Assembly (NCBI RefSeq): GCF_040120695.1
Contig: NZ_JBEEAC010000004.1
Coordinates: 248,001-312,000, forward strand
Reading direction: 5' to 3'
From: Plantactinospora sp040120695
Lineage (GTDB): Bacteria > Actinomycetota > Actinomycetes > Mycobacteriales > Micromonosporaceae
DNA: 64,000 nucleotides
The translations under genes were made by a program, and so were the position numbers. The notes beneath the pieces are model-generated. The model was given only the letters and a program-made list of their open reading frames with translations. It was not told the DNA's origin and did no database searches. This document shows, piece by piece, positions 48,863 through 57,173 of this stretch (the first letter of the stretch is position 1; the number at the start of each line of letters is the position of its first letter).

Positions 48863-49681
48863 ATGGAAAATGTTCTGTTCGACTTCCTGATCGAGGTGAC
48901 CCAGGCCAGTACCCTCTGGCTCGTCCTGCTCGGGCTCGTGCTGGCCGCGGGCATCTGGCTCGTCGTGCGTCCACAGGGCGACCCGACCGACCGCCGGGCC
49001 GACGACGCCGGCTACGACGTGGCGGTCAAGGACGCCGAGGGACGCCGGGAACGGCTGGCGGCCCGGGCGGCGGAGCTGCACCGGTACGCCGAGGAGGTGG
49101 CGGTCGCCGCCGAGCGGTCGGCCGTGACCGCCCAGCGGCGTCGGGACGAGTGGCTGGCGGCGCAGGAGGCGGTCGAGGCGGCCTGGCAGGCGTACGAGGT
49201 GGCGGACGCGGCAGCCCGGCGGGTCGGTGCCGCCGCCGTACTGCCCGAGCCCCGCACCCCGCGTACCCCGGCCGAGTACGCCGACCGCGAGCGCTTCCTG
49301 CACCGCGCCGTGATGGCGGCCTGCACCCGGAAGGAGCTGACGGTGCTGCAACTGAGCGACGCGCTGGCCAACCGGAACGGCTGGGACCCGCGACGGCATC
49401 CGGCCGAGCAGGAGATCGTGTTGCGTCGGGTGGCCCGGGACAGCCTGCGGGCCGCCTATCTGGCGGCGGAGGAGCGGGAGCGGACCGCGTGGCGGGACGC
49501 CGAGGTCGCCGCCGCGGCGGCCCGCAGCCTCCGCGACGAGGCGTTCGCCGCCGCCGGCCGGACGGCTGCGCTCCGGCGCTGGTTGCCGTCCCCGGTCGCC
49601 GCCGCACCGCGCGGGTCGGCGAGCGAGCAGCCCCGGCCGCAGGGTACGGCCCGACGGTGGCGCGCGGCCCGGGCCGGCTGA
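48863..49681 (+). CDS. Single-pass membrane protein with long coiled coil
   Basis: 272 residues from ATG 48863 with GAGGTG upstream. One helix near the N-terminus (TLWLVLLGLVLAAGIWLVV), then Ala/Glu/Arg-rich heptads (about 55-130 and 190-235) suggesting a long coiled coil on the cytoplasmic side, interrupted by YADRERFLHRAVMAACTRKELTVLQLSDALANRNGWDPRRHPAEQE. Unrecognised; may act in envelope or division scaffolding (speculative). Confidence 0.75.
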   Translation: MENVLFDFLIEVTQASTLWLVLLGLVLAAGIWLVVRPQGDPTDRRADDAGYDVAVKDAEGRRERLAARAAELHRYAEEVAVAAERSAVTAQRRRDEWLAAQEAVEAAWQAYEVADAAARRVGAAAVLPEPRTPRTPAEYADRERFLHRAVMAACTRKELTVLQLSDALANRNGWDPRRHPAEQEIVLRRVARDSLRAAYLAAEERERTAWRDAEVAAAAARSLRDEAFAAAGRTAALRRWLPSPVAAAPRGSASEQPRPQGTARRWRAARAG

Positions 49682-49730
49682 CCCCGGCGGCCCGACGGCG
49701 GGCGAGGTCTGACCGATCGCCGTCGACGGG

Positions 49731-50402
49731 TCAACTTCGGCCGGTCAGATAGGCCAGCACCGCGAGTACCCGGCGGTTGGTGTCCTCGGTCGGCGGCAGG
49801 TCGAGCTTGGCCAGGATGTTGCCGACGTGCTTGCCGACGGCCGCCTCCGAGACCACCAGCAGCCGGGCGATCGCCACGTTCGAGCGTCCCTCGGCGACCA
49901 GCGCCAGCACCTCCCGCTCCCGGGCGGAGAGCCGGGCCAGCGGGTCGCGCCGCCGGCGCAGCAGCTGGCGGACCACCTCCGGGTCGACGACCGTGCCACC
50001 GGCCACCACCTGGCGGAGTGCCCCGACGAACTCCGCCACGTCGACCACCCGGTCCTTGAGCAGGTAGCCGACGCCGCGACCGCCGTCGGAGTCGAGCAGG
50101 TCGGCGGCGTAGCTCTGTTCGACGTACTGGCTCAGCGCCACCACCGTCAGTCCCGGGTGGGCGCGGCGCAGCCGTACCGCCGCCCGCAGCCCTTCGTCGG
50201 TGAAGTCCGGCGGCATCCTGATGTCGGTCAGCACCAGATCCGGGGCGTACGCCTCGACCGCCGAGGCGAGCGCCTCCGCGTCACCGACCGCGGCGACCAC
50301 GTCGAAGCCGAACCGGCCGAGCAGCCCGGCCAGCCCCTCCCGGAGCAGTACGCCGTCCTCGGCGAGGACCACCCGGATCAGGTCTCGTTGTTCGGGCCGC
50401 AC
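49731..50402 (-). CDS. NarL/LuxR-type response regulator
   Basis: 223 residues from GTG 50402. Receiver domain with acceptor Asp60 (LVLTDIRMPP) and Lys in GYLLKDRV, then a LuxR HTH (LSAREREVLALVAEGRSNVAIARLLVVSEAAVGKHVGNILAKL). The start overlaps the sensor kinase stop by 25 nt. The pair is divergent from an ABC exporter, its likely target. Confidence 0.94.
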   Translation of the reverse strand: MRPEQRDLIRVVLAEDGVLLREGLAGLLGRFGFDVVAAVGDAEALASAVEAYAPDLVLTDIRMPPDFTDEGLRAAVRLRRAHPGLTVVALSQYVEQSYAADLLDSDGGRGVGYLLKDRVVDVAEFVGALRQVVAGGTVVDPEVVRQLLRRRRDPLARLSAREREVLALVAEGRSNVAIARLLVVSEAAVGKHVGNILAKLDLPPTEDTNRRVLAVLAYLTGRS

Positions 50403-51715
50403 GGCAACTCCACACGCAACAGGGTCGGCCCGCCGGGCGGGCTGGACAGCAGCATTCTTCCGTCGACTCCGGCCACCCGGTCGGCCAACCCGGTCAACCC
50501 GCTGCCCAGCCCCGGATCGGCGCCGCCCCGGCCGTCGTCAGCGACCTCGACCGTCAGCCGGTCGTCCCGCAGCCGCAGTGAGACGGTCGCCGCCGTCGCT
50601 CCGCTGTGCTTGGCGACGTTGGTCAGCGCCTCGGCGACGACGAAGTACGCCGTCCCCTCCACCGGGTTCGGCAGCCGGCCCGGCAGCTCCACCTCGACGG
50701 TCACCCGGACCGCCGAGGAATCGGCGAGGTCGCGTATCGCCGCCGGCAGGCCGCGATCGGTGAGCACCTTGGGGTGGATGTTCCGGATCAGTTCCCGCAA
50801 CTCGGTCATGAAGAGCTTGGCCTGCTCGTGCGCGTCGGCGACCGCCGCCGCCCCGGGGGTTCCGGGCGGGATCTCCAGCCGGGCCAACCCGAGTTGCAGG
50901 GTGAGGCTGACCAGCCGCTGCTGGGCCCCGTCGTGCAGGTCGCGTTCGATCCGGCGCCGCTCGGCCTCGAAGGCGTCCACCAACCGGGCCCGGGACCGGG
51001 CCACCTCGACCAGTTCGGTACGCAGCCGTTCCTGCGTACCGGCGCCGAGCAGTGCCCGGGTCAGCGCGCCCTGCCCGGCGGCCAGCAGCGCCAGCGGGTA
51101 CGGCGACACGGCCAGCAGCACCACCCCGAGCAGCGCGTGCGGCGCCGCCTGCCCGGCGGTCTCGACCTCGGCCCACCCGATCGTGACCGGGCCGTCGTCG
51201 ATCCGCACCAGCAGCGGGCTGGCGATCAGCGTCCCGACCAGGAGCAGCAGCGCCGAAGCGGTCGCCGAGAGCAGCAGCCCGACCGTACCGAGCAGGACGG
51301 CGTGCAGCAGGGCCAGCCAGGTGGCCGGCTCGGCGTACCGGGTTCGCAGCCAGGACCACGGATCGGGTACCGGGGGAGGGCGGTGTCCGGAGCGGACCGG
51401 CCGGGGGTCGACCAGGCGCAGCCGAAGTCGCTCGACCTCGGCCAGCGGCAGCGCGACCAGCGGCCCGAGCCCGGCGACCAGGACCGCGCCGAGCGAGAGC
51501 AGCAGCGCCACGGTGCCGAGCGGAAGTTCGGTGATCCCGGCGCCCCGGCTCAGCAGGTAGAGCCAGGGCAGGCCGAGCAGCCCGAGTGGGACGGCGGCGG
51601 CGAGCGCCACCGGCGGGGTGCTGAGCAGGTACGCCAGCGCCCGCCACGGCCAGCGGGTCACCGGGAATCGGCGCCGGGTCACCGATTCCAGCAGCGTACG
51701 AGGGCTCGACGACAC
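50378..51715 (-). CDS. NarL-type sensor histidine kinase
   Basis: 445 residues from GTG 51715. Several membrane helices in the first 220 residues, then HisKA_3 with phospho-acceptor His261 (RRIERDLHDGAQQRLVSLTLQLGLARLE) and an HATPase domain (VVAEALTNVAKHSGA, VADDGRGG). No extracellular sensing domain, so the signal is probably membrane-borne, as in kinases linked to antibiotic-export ABC systems. Co-transcribed with the regulator. Confidence 0.94.
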   Translation of the reverse strand: MSSSPRTLLESVTRRRFPVTRWPWRALAYLLSTPPVALAAAVPLGLLGLPWLYLLSRGAGITELPLGTVALLLSLGAVLVAGLGPLVALPLAEVERLRLRLVDPRPVRSGHRPPPVPDPWSWLRTRYAEPATWLALLHAVLLGTVGLLLSATASALLLLVGTLIASPLLVRIDDGPVTIGWAEVETAGQAAPHALLGVVLLAVSPYPLALLAAGQGALTRALLGAGTQERLRTELVEVARSRARLVDAFEAERRRIERDLHDGAQQRLVSLTLQLGLARLEIPPGTPGAAAVADAHEQAKLFMTELRELIRNIHPKVLTDRGLPAAIRDLADSSAVRVTVEVELPGRLPNPVEGTAYFVVAEALTNVAKHSGATAATVSLRLRDDRLTVEVADDGRGGADPGLGSGLTGLADRVAGVDGRMLLSSPPGGPTLLRVELPCGPNNET

Positions 51716-51905
51716 GTCACCACGCTAGTGCGCAGACCGGGGCCGGCCCAGGCGGCTGGCAGTAGTCACCGGGTATGCCCAGCCCCACCCCGAATCCGGT
51801 GCCTGCTGCCCGTGCCGGCGAGCCCGTCCCGGTGGTCTGCTCGACGGGTCGATGCGACGGACCCGTGCCGGGTCCGGGTCCGGACGGGGAAGTGGGGACG
51901 AGGAC

Positions 51906-52799
51906 GTGTTCGAACTGTGCGACATCGTGAAGGTCTACCGGGGCGGTCACCGGGCGGTCGACGGCGTGACGCTGCGGCTCGGCGCCGGGGTGCTGGGCCT
52001 GCTCGGACCGAACGGGGCCGGCAAGTCCTCGCTGATCCGGATCGCCGCCACGGTCACCCGGCCGACCAGCGGGCAGCTCCGCTTCGGCGGCGCCGACGTG
52101 CTGGCCCGGCCGGACGTGCTGCGCCGGGTGCTCGGCTATCTTCCGCAGGATTTCGGGGTCTATCCGCACCTGACCGCCCGGGAGTTCCTGGGGTGCCTCG
52201 CCGCGGCCAAGGGGCTGCCGGCGCGGACCGCGCGGGTCCGGATCGACGAGCTGCTGGAGCTGGTCAATCTGACCGGTGCCGGCAAGCGCCCGCTGGGCGG
52301 GTTCTCCGGCGGGATGCTGCGCCGGGTCGGTATCGCGCAGACCCTGCTGGCGGATCCTCGGGTACTGGTGGTGGACGAGCCGACCGCCGGGCTGGACCCC
52401 GAGGAGCGGCTCCGGTTCCGCAACCTGCTCGGCGAGCTGGCGGCCGACCGGGTGGTGGTGCTCTCCACGCACATCGTCTCGGACGTCGAGTCGGTGGCCG
52501 GGGAGATCGCCATCGTCGCGCAGGGGCGGATCCGCCGCCGGGGTACCCCGGCAGAGCTGCTCCGGTCTGCCGAGGGCCGGGTGTGGGAACTGCTGGCCGA
52601 CCCGGCCGACGTACCCCGGCTCCAGGCCGGACATCTGGTCAGCCGGCTCGTCCGGACTCCGGCCGGGGTCCGGGTCCGGCTGATCTCGACGCGGCAGCCC
52701 GGCCCGGCTGCCAGCAGGGTCCCACCCGACCTGGAGGACGTCTATCTGGACGCGATCCACCAGCCGGCCCGGTCGGTCCCGTGGTCGGTGCCGCGATGA
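51906..52799 (+). CDS. ABC transporter ATP-binding protein
   Basis: 297 residues from GTG 51906. Walker A GPNGAGKSS, LGYLPQDFG Q-loop, FSGGMLRRVGIAQ signature, VLVVDEPTAGLDPEE Walker B and STHIVSD switch His. The C-terminal 90 residues (SRLVRTPAGVRVRLI) match exporters of the CcmA/DrrA type. Its stop overlaps the permease start (ATGA). Confidence 0.94.
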   Translation: MFELCDIVKVYRGGHRAVDGVTLRLGAGVLGLLGPNGAGKSSLIRIAATVTRPTSGQLRFGGADVLARPDVLRRVLGYLPQDFGVYPHLTAREFLGCLAAAKGLPARTARVRIDELLELVNLTGAGKRPLGGFSGGMLRRVGIAQTLLADPRVLVVDEPTAGLDPEERLRFRNLLGELAADRVVVLSTHIVSDVESVAGEIAIVAQGRIRRRGTPAELLRSAEGRVWELLADPADVPRLQAGHLVSRLVRTPAGVRVRLISTRQPGPAASRVPPDLEDVYLDAIHQPARSVPWSVPR

Positions 52800-54571
52800 C
52801 CGCCAGCGGGACCAGGGCACCGCGCACCGCACCGACTCCACTTCGCGCTGGCGCCGCGGCCCTGCGCGCGCCGGTCGCGATCGCCGTCGCGGACTTCCGG
52901 GAGCGGGCACGCCGCCCGGCGTACGCGGTGGTGCTGGCCGCGGCGGTCGGCCTGGGCTACCTGGCGGTGCCGGACCTGGACGGCCGCTGGGTGGTCGTCA
53001 ACGCCGGGATGTACCGAGGGGTCTACAACAGCGCCTATGTGGGCACCGTGACCGCGCTCGCCGGAGCACTCTGGCTGACCGTCGCCGGCTTCTACGTGAT
53101 CCGTGGGGCGCTCGTCCGGGACCAGCGCACCGGAGTGGGGGAGCTGCTCGCCACCACCCCGCTGTCCCGGCCCGGCTACCTCCTCGGCAAGTTCCTCAGC
53201 AACCTGCTGGTGCTGGGGTCGATGCTCGGCGTTCTGGCCGGTACGGCCGTGCTGATGCAGATCGCCCGGGGCGAGGACGGGGCGGTTGATCCGGTCGCGT
53301 TGCTGCTGCCGTTCGGCCTGTTGGCCCTGCCGGTGCTGGCGGTGACCGCCGCGGTCGCGGTGCTCTTCGAAACCGTCCGGCCGCTGCGGGCCGGATTCGG
53401 CAACATCGTCTGGTTCTTCCTGGCGCTGGTCGGGGCGATCGTGGGACAGGGGCCGGACGCTCCACTGGGTGGACTCGGCGTGCCCGAGGTGGCCCTTTCG
53501 GTCCGGGACGGACTGGTCGACGCAGGGCTGCGACCGGATGGCGAGTTCAGCCTGGGCCTGATGTACCTCGACTCTCCACTGCGGACCTTCGAGTGGTCCG
53601 GGCTCGCCCCGGATGCCGGCTTCGTCGGTCAGCGGATGCTGCTCGCCCTGGTCGCGGTCGGGATCGCGGTACTGCCGGCGCTCTGGTTCAACCGGTTCGA
53701 TCCGGCCCGTACCGGCCGGCGCCGGCCCTCCGCCCCGCCCGCCCCCGGGCCGTCCCCGTCCGCCCCTGGGCCGTCCCCGTCCGCCCCTGGGCCGTCCCCG
53801 TTCGGCTCTGGGCCGTCCCCGTCCGCCCCCGGGCCGTTCCCGTCCGGCTCCGCGGGCGCGTCGACGCCGGCAGGTCCGCGGTTCGTCGACGCCGCGCCCT
53901 CCTGGTTACGGTCCGTCGACCGGTCGGGCATTCCATCGGTACGTCCCGCCGGGCGCCGCCCGGTTGACGGACTGGGCCGGTTGCTCAGGGGCGAGTTGCG
54001 GGTACTGGCGCGTTCCGCGTCCCGCTGGTGGTGGCTGGGGGTGGGACTGCTCGCGGTGGGCGGTGCCGTGGTGCCGGTTTCGGCCGTACCGGCGGCGGTC
54101 CTGCCGCTGGCCTGGATCTGGCCGGTGTTGCTCTGGTCCCGGTTGGGCACCCAGAGCCACGAGTACGGCCTGACCGGGCTGCTCGGCGCCTATCCGGGGC
54201 CGCGGCGTCGGATGCTGGCCGAGTGGATCGCCGGGGTGGCCCTCGCCGGGATGACCGGACTGGTCCCGTTGCTCCGGATGCTGCTGGCGCAGGACGTGCC
54301 GGGCGTGGCCGCCGGTGTCGCCGGTGCGCTCTTCGTCCCGTCGCTCGCGCTCGCAGCGGGGGTGGTGAGCCGGACCCACCGGCTCTTCCAGGTCGGCTAC
54401 CTCGCACTCTGGTATTCGGCGTGCAACGGCATCGCCGCGCTGGACTTCATGGGCGCGGTACGTCTCGACGGCCGTCCGGCCGGACCGGGCCCGCTGCTGG
54501 TGGCCGGCTGCGCACTCGCGCTGCTCGCCCTCGCCTTCCTGGTCGGCGCCCTCCGACACGCCCGCCGGTAG
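52796..54571 (+). CDS. ABC transporter permease with Pro-rich insert
   Basis: 591 residues from ATG 52796. About twelve hydrophobic helices in two halves. Between them, residues about 318-353 are a tandem repeat of a 7-residue Pro/Gly/Ser unit (PGPSPSA), encoded by five 21-bp copies, forming a flexible cytoplasmic loop. Partner of the upstream ATPase; divergent from the two-component system. Cargo unknown. Confidence 0.87.
   Translation: MTASGTRAPRTAPTPLRAGAAALRAPVAIAVADFRERARRPAYAVVLAAAVGLGYLAVPDLDGRWVVVNAGMYRGVYNSAYVGTVTALAGALWLTVAGFYVIRGALVRDQRTGVGELLATTPLSRPGYLLGKFLSNLLVLGSMLGVLAGTAVLMQIARGEDGAVDPVALLLPFGLLALPVLAVTAAVAVLFETVRPLRAGFGNIVWFFLALVGAIVGQGPDAPLGGLGVPEVALSVRDGLVDAGLRPDGEFSLGLMYLDSPLRTFEWSGLAPDAGFVGQRMLLALVAVGIAVLPALWFNRFDPARTGRRRPSAPPAPGPSPSAPGPSPSAPGPSPFGSGPSPSAPGPFPSGSAGASTPAGPRFVDAAPSWLRSVDRSGIPSVRPAGRRPVDGLGRLLRGELRVLARSASRWWWLGVGLLAVGGAVVPVSAVPAAVLPLAWIWPVLLWSRLGTQSHEYGLTGLLGAYPGPRRRMLAEWIAGVALAGMTGLVPLLRMLLAQDVPGVAAGVAGALFVPSLALAAGVVSRTHRLFQVGYLALWYSACNGIAALDFMGAVRLDGRPAGPGPLLVAGCALALLALAFLVGALRHARR
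53747..53851 (+). repeat. Five 21-bp tandem repeats inside the permease gene
   Basis: Units of GGGCCGTCCCCGTCCGCCCC plus one base, starting 53747, 53768, 53789, 53810 and 53831, with a few substitutions in copies 3 and 5. The period is a multiple of 3, so copy-number change would keep the frame. Confidence 0.9.
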
Positions 54572-54656
54572 CGGACCGTCGGCACAGCCGGCGGTGGGGT
54601 CGGTAGCAGAGGCGTCAGCTCAGCCGGTGCAGCCCGGGGGCAACGTCACCCGATAC

Positions 54657-54701
54657 GTCAAGACAGGCTTGACGACAATCGTGTGTCAAGGATACCTTGA
54701 C
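54657..54701 (+). promoter_or_regulatory. Promoter with two identical-type operators, GTCAAG-N5-CTTGAC
   Basis: Two 17-bp palindromes, 54657-54673 and 54685-54701, share GTCAAG-N5-CTTGAC with centres 28 bp apart. They overlap a promoter: TTGACG at 54669-54674 and TACCTT at 54693-54698 (18-bp spacer), 6 nt before ATG 54705. Binding at both would shut the promoter. Confidence 0.8.
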
Positions 54702-54704
54702 GGT

Positions 54705-55133
54705 ATGGATCAATTCGTGGAAGCCGCGCTGACCGTCGATGTCGCTCCCGCCGCCGTGGCCGCCGCCAATGCCGCCGTCAACGAGGCGAGCCGGCAGGCC
54801 GATCTACTGATCGGTGGCCGGCCGGTGCCGGGCAGCCCGGAGTGGGCGGCCGAGCAGGAGGGGACGGCCGGGCGACAGCGCGAGATCGCGTCGCAGTTGC
54901 TGCACTTCCGGATCGTCCTCGCCTCGGGTGTCGACCCGTTCGCCAGCGTCGTCGGCCTGCGTCGCTGGGGGGTGACCTGGGAGCTGATCGCCCGGGCGGC
55001 GGGGGTCACCCGACAGGCGGCGCACGAGCGCTGGGGTCGGCGGGTGCTGGAGGTGCTGGACCCGTACCGGACCGGGCAGCTGGGCGGGCCGGTCGCCGAC
55101 GACGAGGCCGACCTGCGAGAGCAACGGGGGTAG
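54705..55133 (+). CDS. Small HTH protein, probable autoregulator
   Basis: 142 residues from ATG 54705 (leaderless type). An N-terminal helical part (FVEAALTVDVAPAAVAAANAAVNEASRQADLLIGG) precedes a helix-turn-helix: VVGLRRWGVTWELIARAAGVTRQAAHERWG. An upstream GTG/ATG start at 54594 would run through the operators and is less likely. Paired 17-bp palindromes over its promoter suggest it controls itself. The RHH/Clp-N gene follows 62 bp later. Confidence 0.8.
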   Translation: MDQFVEAALTVDVAPAAVAAANAAVNEASRQADLLIGGRPVPGSPEWAAEQEGTAGRQREIASQLLHFRIVLASGVDPFASVVGLRRWGVTWELIARAAGVTRQAAHERWGRRVLEVLDPYRTGQLGGPVADDEADLREQRG

Positions 55134-55136
55134 CAG

Positions 55137-55155
55137 ATAACCCCATAGGGGTTAT
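55137..55155 (+). promoter_or_regulatory. Operator palindrome at the RHH/Clp-N promoter
   Basis: ATAACCCCATAGGGGTTAT, perfect 8-bp arms around ATA. It overlaps TATAGT at 55153-55158, a good -10 box. Ribbon-helix-helix repressors commonly bind such short palindromes at their own promoters, so autoregulation is likely. Confidence 0.8.
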
Positions 55156-55195
55156 AGTCGGGTCAGTTCGCCACGCCGACCCGAGGAGCCCCGCG

Positions 55196-55972
55196 ATGCC
55201 GAAGATCAACGTCTACCTCCCGGACGAGCTGGCCGAGGCGGTGCGGGTCGCCGGGATTCCGGTCTCGGCGGTCTGCCAGCGGGCGCTCGAACAGGCGGTG
55301 CGCCGGGTGACCGCGATCCGGGAGGCCGCCCTCGGCGACCTCGACGACGCCGATCTGGCCACCCGGCTGCCGAACTTCACCCCCCGGGCCCGCGCCGCGG
55401 TGCTGCTCGCGGTCGACAGGTCCCGGGAGGACGGCTCCGCAGCGGTCGGCAGCGGGCACCTGCTCGCCGGGATCCTGGCCGAAGGAACAAACCTGGCCCT
55501 GCACGTGCTGCGGGCGGAGGAGATCGATCCGGACCGGGTGTTCCAGGGCCTCGCCGGTCGGCCGGCGACCGAGCCGGGCGGCGATCCGGACGACAGCCTG
55601 CACTTCAGCGGCCCGGCGGCGAACGCCCTGGAGCTGGCCGTCACCGAGGCGACCGCGTTCGGCCACAACTACGTCGGCTGCGAGCACCTGCTGCTGGGCC
55701 TGATCGCCGAGCCCGACGGGGAGGGCGGGCAGCTGCTCCGGTCACTCGGTGCCGAACTGCGGCTGACCCGCCGGGCGGTGGCGGCGGCCCTGGCCGGCTA
55801 CGTCCACCTGCGGGCCCAGACCCCGCCGCCGGACCGGGCAGGCGCCGTCGGACCGTCACCCGAGGTCGCCGCGCTGCTGGCCGCCGCGGTACGCCGGGAA
55901 CTCCAGCCGATCGTCGCCCGGCTCGAACGGCTGGAGAAGCGGGTCGGCGGAACCGATGCCGACGCCGAGTGA
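55196..55972 (+). CDS. Ribbon-helix-helix / Clp-N repeat fusion protein
   Basis: 258 residues from ATG 55196 with GAGGAG upstream. Residues 1-35 (PKINVYLPDELAEAVRVAGIPVSAVCQRALEQAV) are an RHH DNA-binding motif. Two Clp N-terminal repeats follow: FTPRARAAVLLAVDRSREDGSAAVGSGHLLAGILAEGTNLALHVLRA and FSGPAANALELAVTEATAFGHNYVGCEHLLLGLIAEPDGEGGQLLRSLG. A helical C-terminus ends it. No ATPase domain. Clp-N repeats normally bind ClpS or substrates, so this may be a repressor whose stability or activity is set by Clp-type proteins (inference). Confidence 0.87.
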   Translation: MPKINVYLPDELAEAVRVAGIPVSAVCQRALEQAVRRVTAIREAALGDLDDADLATRLPNFTPRARAAVLLAVDRSREDGSAAVGSGHLLAGILAEGTNLALHVLRAEEIDPDRVFQGLAGRPATEPGGDPDDSLHFSGPAANALELAVTEATAFGHNYVGCEHLLLGLIAEPDGEGGQLLRSLGAELRLTRRAVAAALAGYVHLRAQTPPPDRAGAVGPSPEVAALLAAAVRRELQPIVARLERLEKRVGGTDADAE

Positions 55973-56069
55973 TCCGGTGGCCGAGATGCGCAGGATGGTG
56001 CCGGCGCTCGTCGCGATGCTGACGTTCCTGCTGGTGCTGGCGCTTCCGTTGCTGACCGACCTGCCGTAG
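55956..56069 (+). CDS. 37-residue membrane peptide
   Basis: From ATG 55956, which overlaps the end of the RHH/Clp-N gene by 17 bp (GTG 55977 is an alternative): a short polar start, then MVPALVAMLTFLLVLALPLLTDLP, one hydrophobic helix. Overlap with the upstream gene suggests coupled translation. Function unknown; small membrane peptides of this kind are often missed. Confidence 0.6.
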   Translation: MPTPSDPVAEMRRMVPALVAMLTFLLVLALPLLTDLP

Positions 56070-56096
56070 CACCTGCCCGGACCGAAGGGATCAGAC

Positions 56097-57101
56097 GTGG
56101 CCAGCCGGATACTGCTGCTCGCGACGAAGGACACCATCGCCTACTCGACCAGCCGGGGACGGGAGGGCGTCGCGTCCGGTGCGGAGCTGCTCGGCACGAT
56201 TCCGCCGGAGCTGCTCGCCGCCGAGGTGGTGGTCGAGGACGTCCTTGCCGAGCCGGGCTGGGACACCACGCCGGGCACGATGCTCGGTCTGGCCCGCCGG
56301 GCCCGGGCCGCCATCCTGGCCGACGGGTTCGACGGGGTCGTGGTCAGCCACGGCACCGACACCCTGGAGGAGACCGCCTACCTCGCCGACCTGCTGGCCG
56401 GCCCGGCCGCCCGACGCGGCGCGATCGTCTTCACCGGCGCGCAGCGGCAGCTCGACGAGCTCTCCACCGACGGCCCACGCAACCTGGCGTCGTCCATCGC
56501 CGCCGCGGCGGATCCGCTGCTGCGCGGGGTCGGCGCCGTGGTCTGCGTCGACGACGAACTGCACGCCGCCCGCTGGGTGAGCATGGTCGACGCCACCACC
56601 GTGCGGGCCTTCTCCTCGGCACCCTTCGCGCCGCTCGGGCGGGTCGTCGGGAAGCGGGTCGAGCTGGTCGGCCCGGCGCCACACCGGCCGCCCGGGGCGC
56701 ACGGCGAACCGGAGACGGACGTGGCGCTGCTGAGGACGTACCCGGGAATGGAATCCGGGCTGCTCACCACCGTGGTGGACGCGGGTGCCCGGGGCGTCGT
56801 ACTGGAGGGGACCGGGCCGGGCAACGTCCCGGCGAGCCTGTTCGCGGCGATCGCCGAGCTGACCGACTGGGACGTCCCGGTGGTGGTCGCTTCCCGGTGC
56901 CGTACCCGGACGGTCGACCTGGCCGACCTGCCGCCGCCGGCCGGGCTGGCCGCCCGGGTCGGCGTGATCGGGGCTCGGGGCCTGCCCGCCGGCAAGGCGC
57001 GGGTCGCGCTGATGGTGGCCCTCGGCGGCGACGGCGACGGCGGCGGGGTGGCGGCGGCCCGGGACTGGTTCGACCGGCTGGGCTCGGCGCCCGACCGCTG
57101 A
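56097..57101 (+). CDS. L-asparaginase-family amidohydrolase
   Basis: 334 residues from GTG 56097. The second catalytic block is canonical (GVVVSHGTDTLEETAYLADLL) and IVFTGAQRQLDELSTDGPRNLASSI follows. The first block is ATKDTIAYS, where most members read TGGTIAS, so the Gly pair is missing though the Thr is kept. It hydrolyses asparagine (or a similar amide) to aspartate and ammonia. No signal peptide, so cytoplasmic type I. The LacI gene downstream may regulate it. Confidence 0.9.
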   Translation: MASRILLLATKDTIAYSTSRGREGVASGAELLGTIPPELLAAEVVVEDVLAEPGWDTTPGTMLGLARRARAAILADGFDGVVVSHGTDTLEETAYLADLLAGPAARRGAIVFTGAQRQLDELSTDGPRNLASSIAAAADPLLRGVGAVVCVDDELHAARWVSMVDATTVRAFSSAPFAPLGRVVGKRVELVGPAPHRPPGAHGEPETDVALLRTYPGMESGLLTTVVDAGARGVVLEGTGPGNVPASLFAAIAELTDWDVPVVVASRCRTRTVDLADLPPPAGLAARVGVIGARGLPAGKARVALMVALGGDGDGGGVAAARDWFDRLGSAPDR

Positions 57102-57173
57102 CGCGCTGGCGGGACGGGCCGAGCCGCCGAACCGGGACGGTGTCGATCGTCGATGTTCGCGTAGGCTGCGGCG

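Noticed and set aside
50606..52795. Plus-strand frame continuous with the ABC permease
   Set aside because: The part before 52796 is antisense to the histidine kinase and overlaps the ATPase gene; the true start is the ATGA at 52796.
54594..54704. Upstream start for the small HTH gene
   Set aside because: Would translate through the two operators and the promoter; ATG 54705 fits the -10 spacing.
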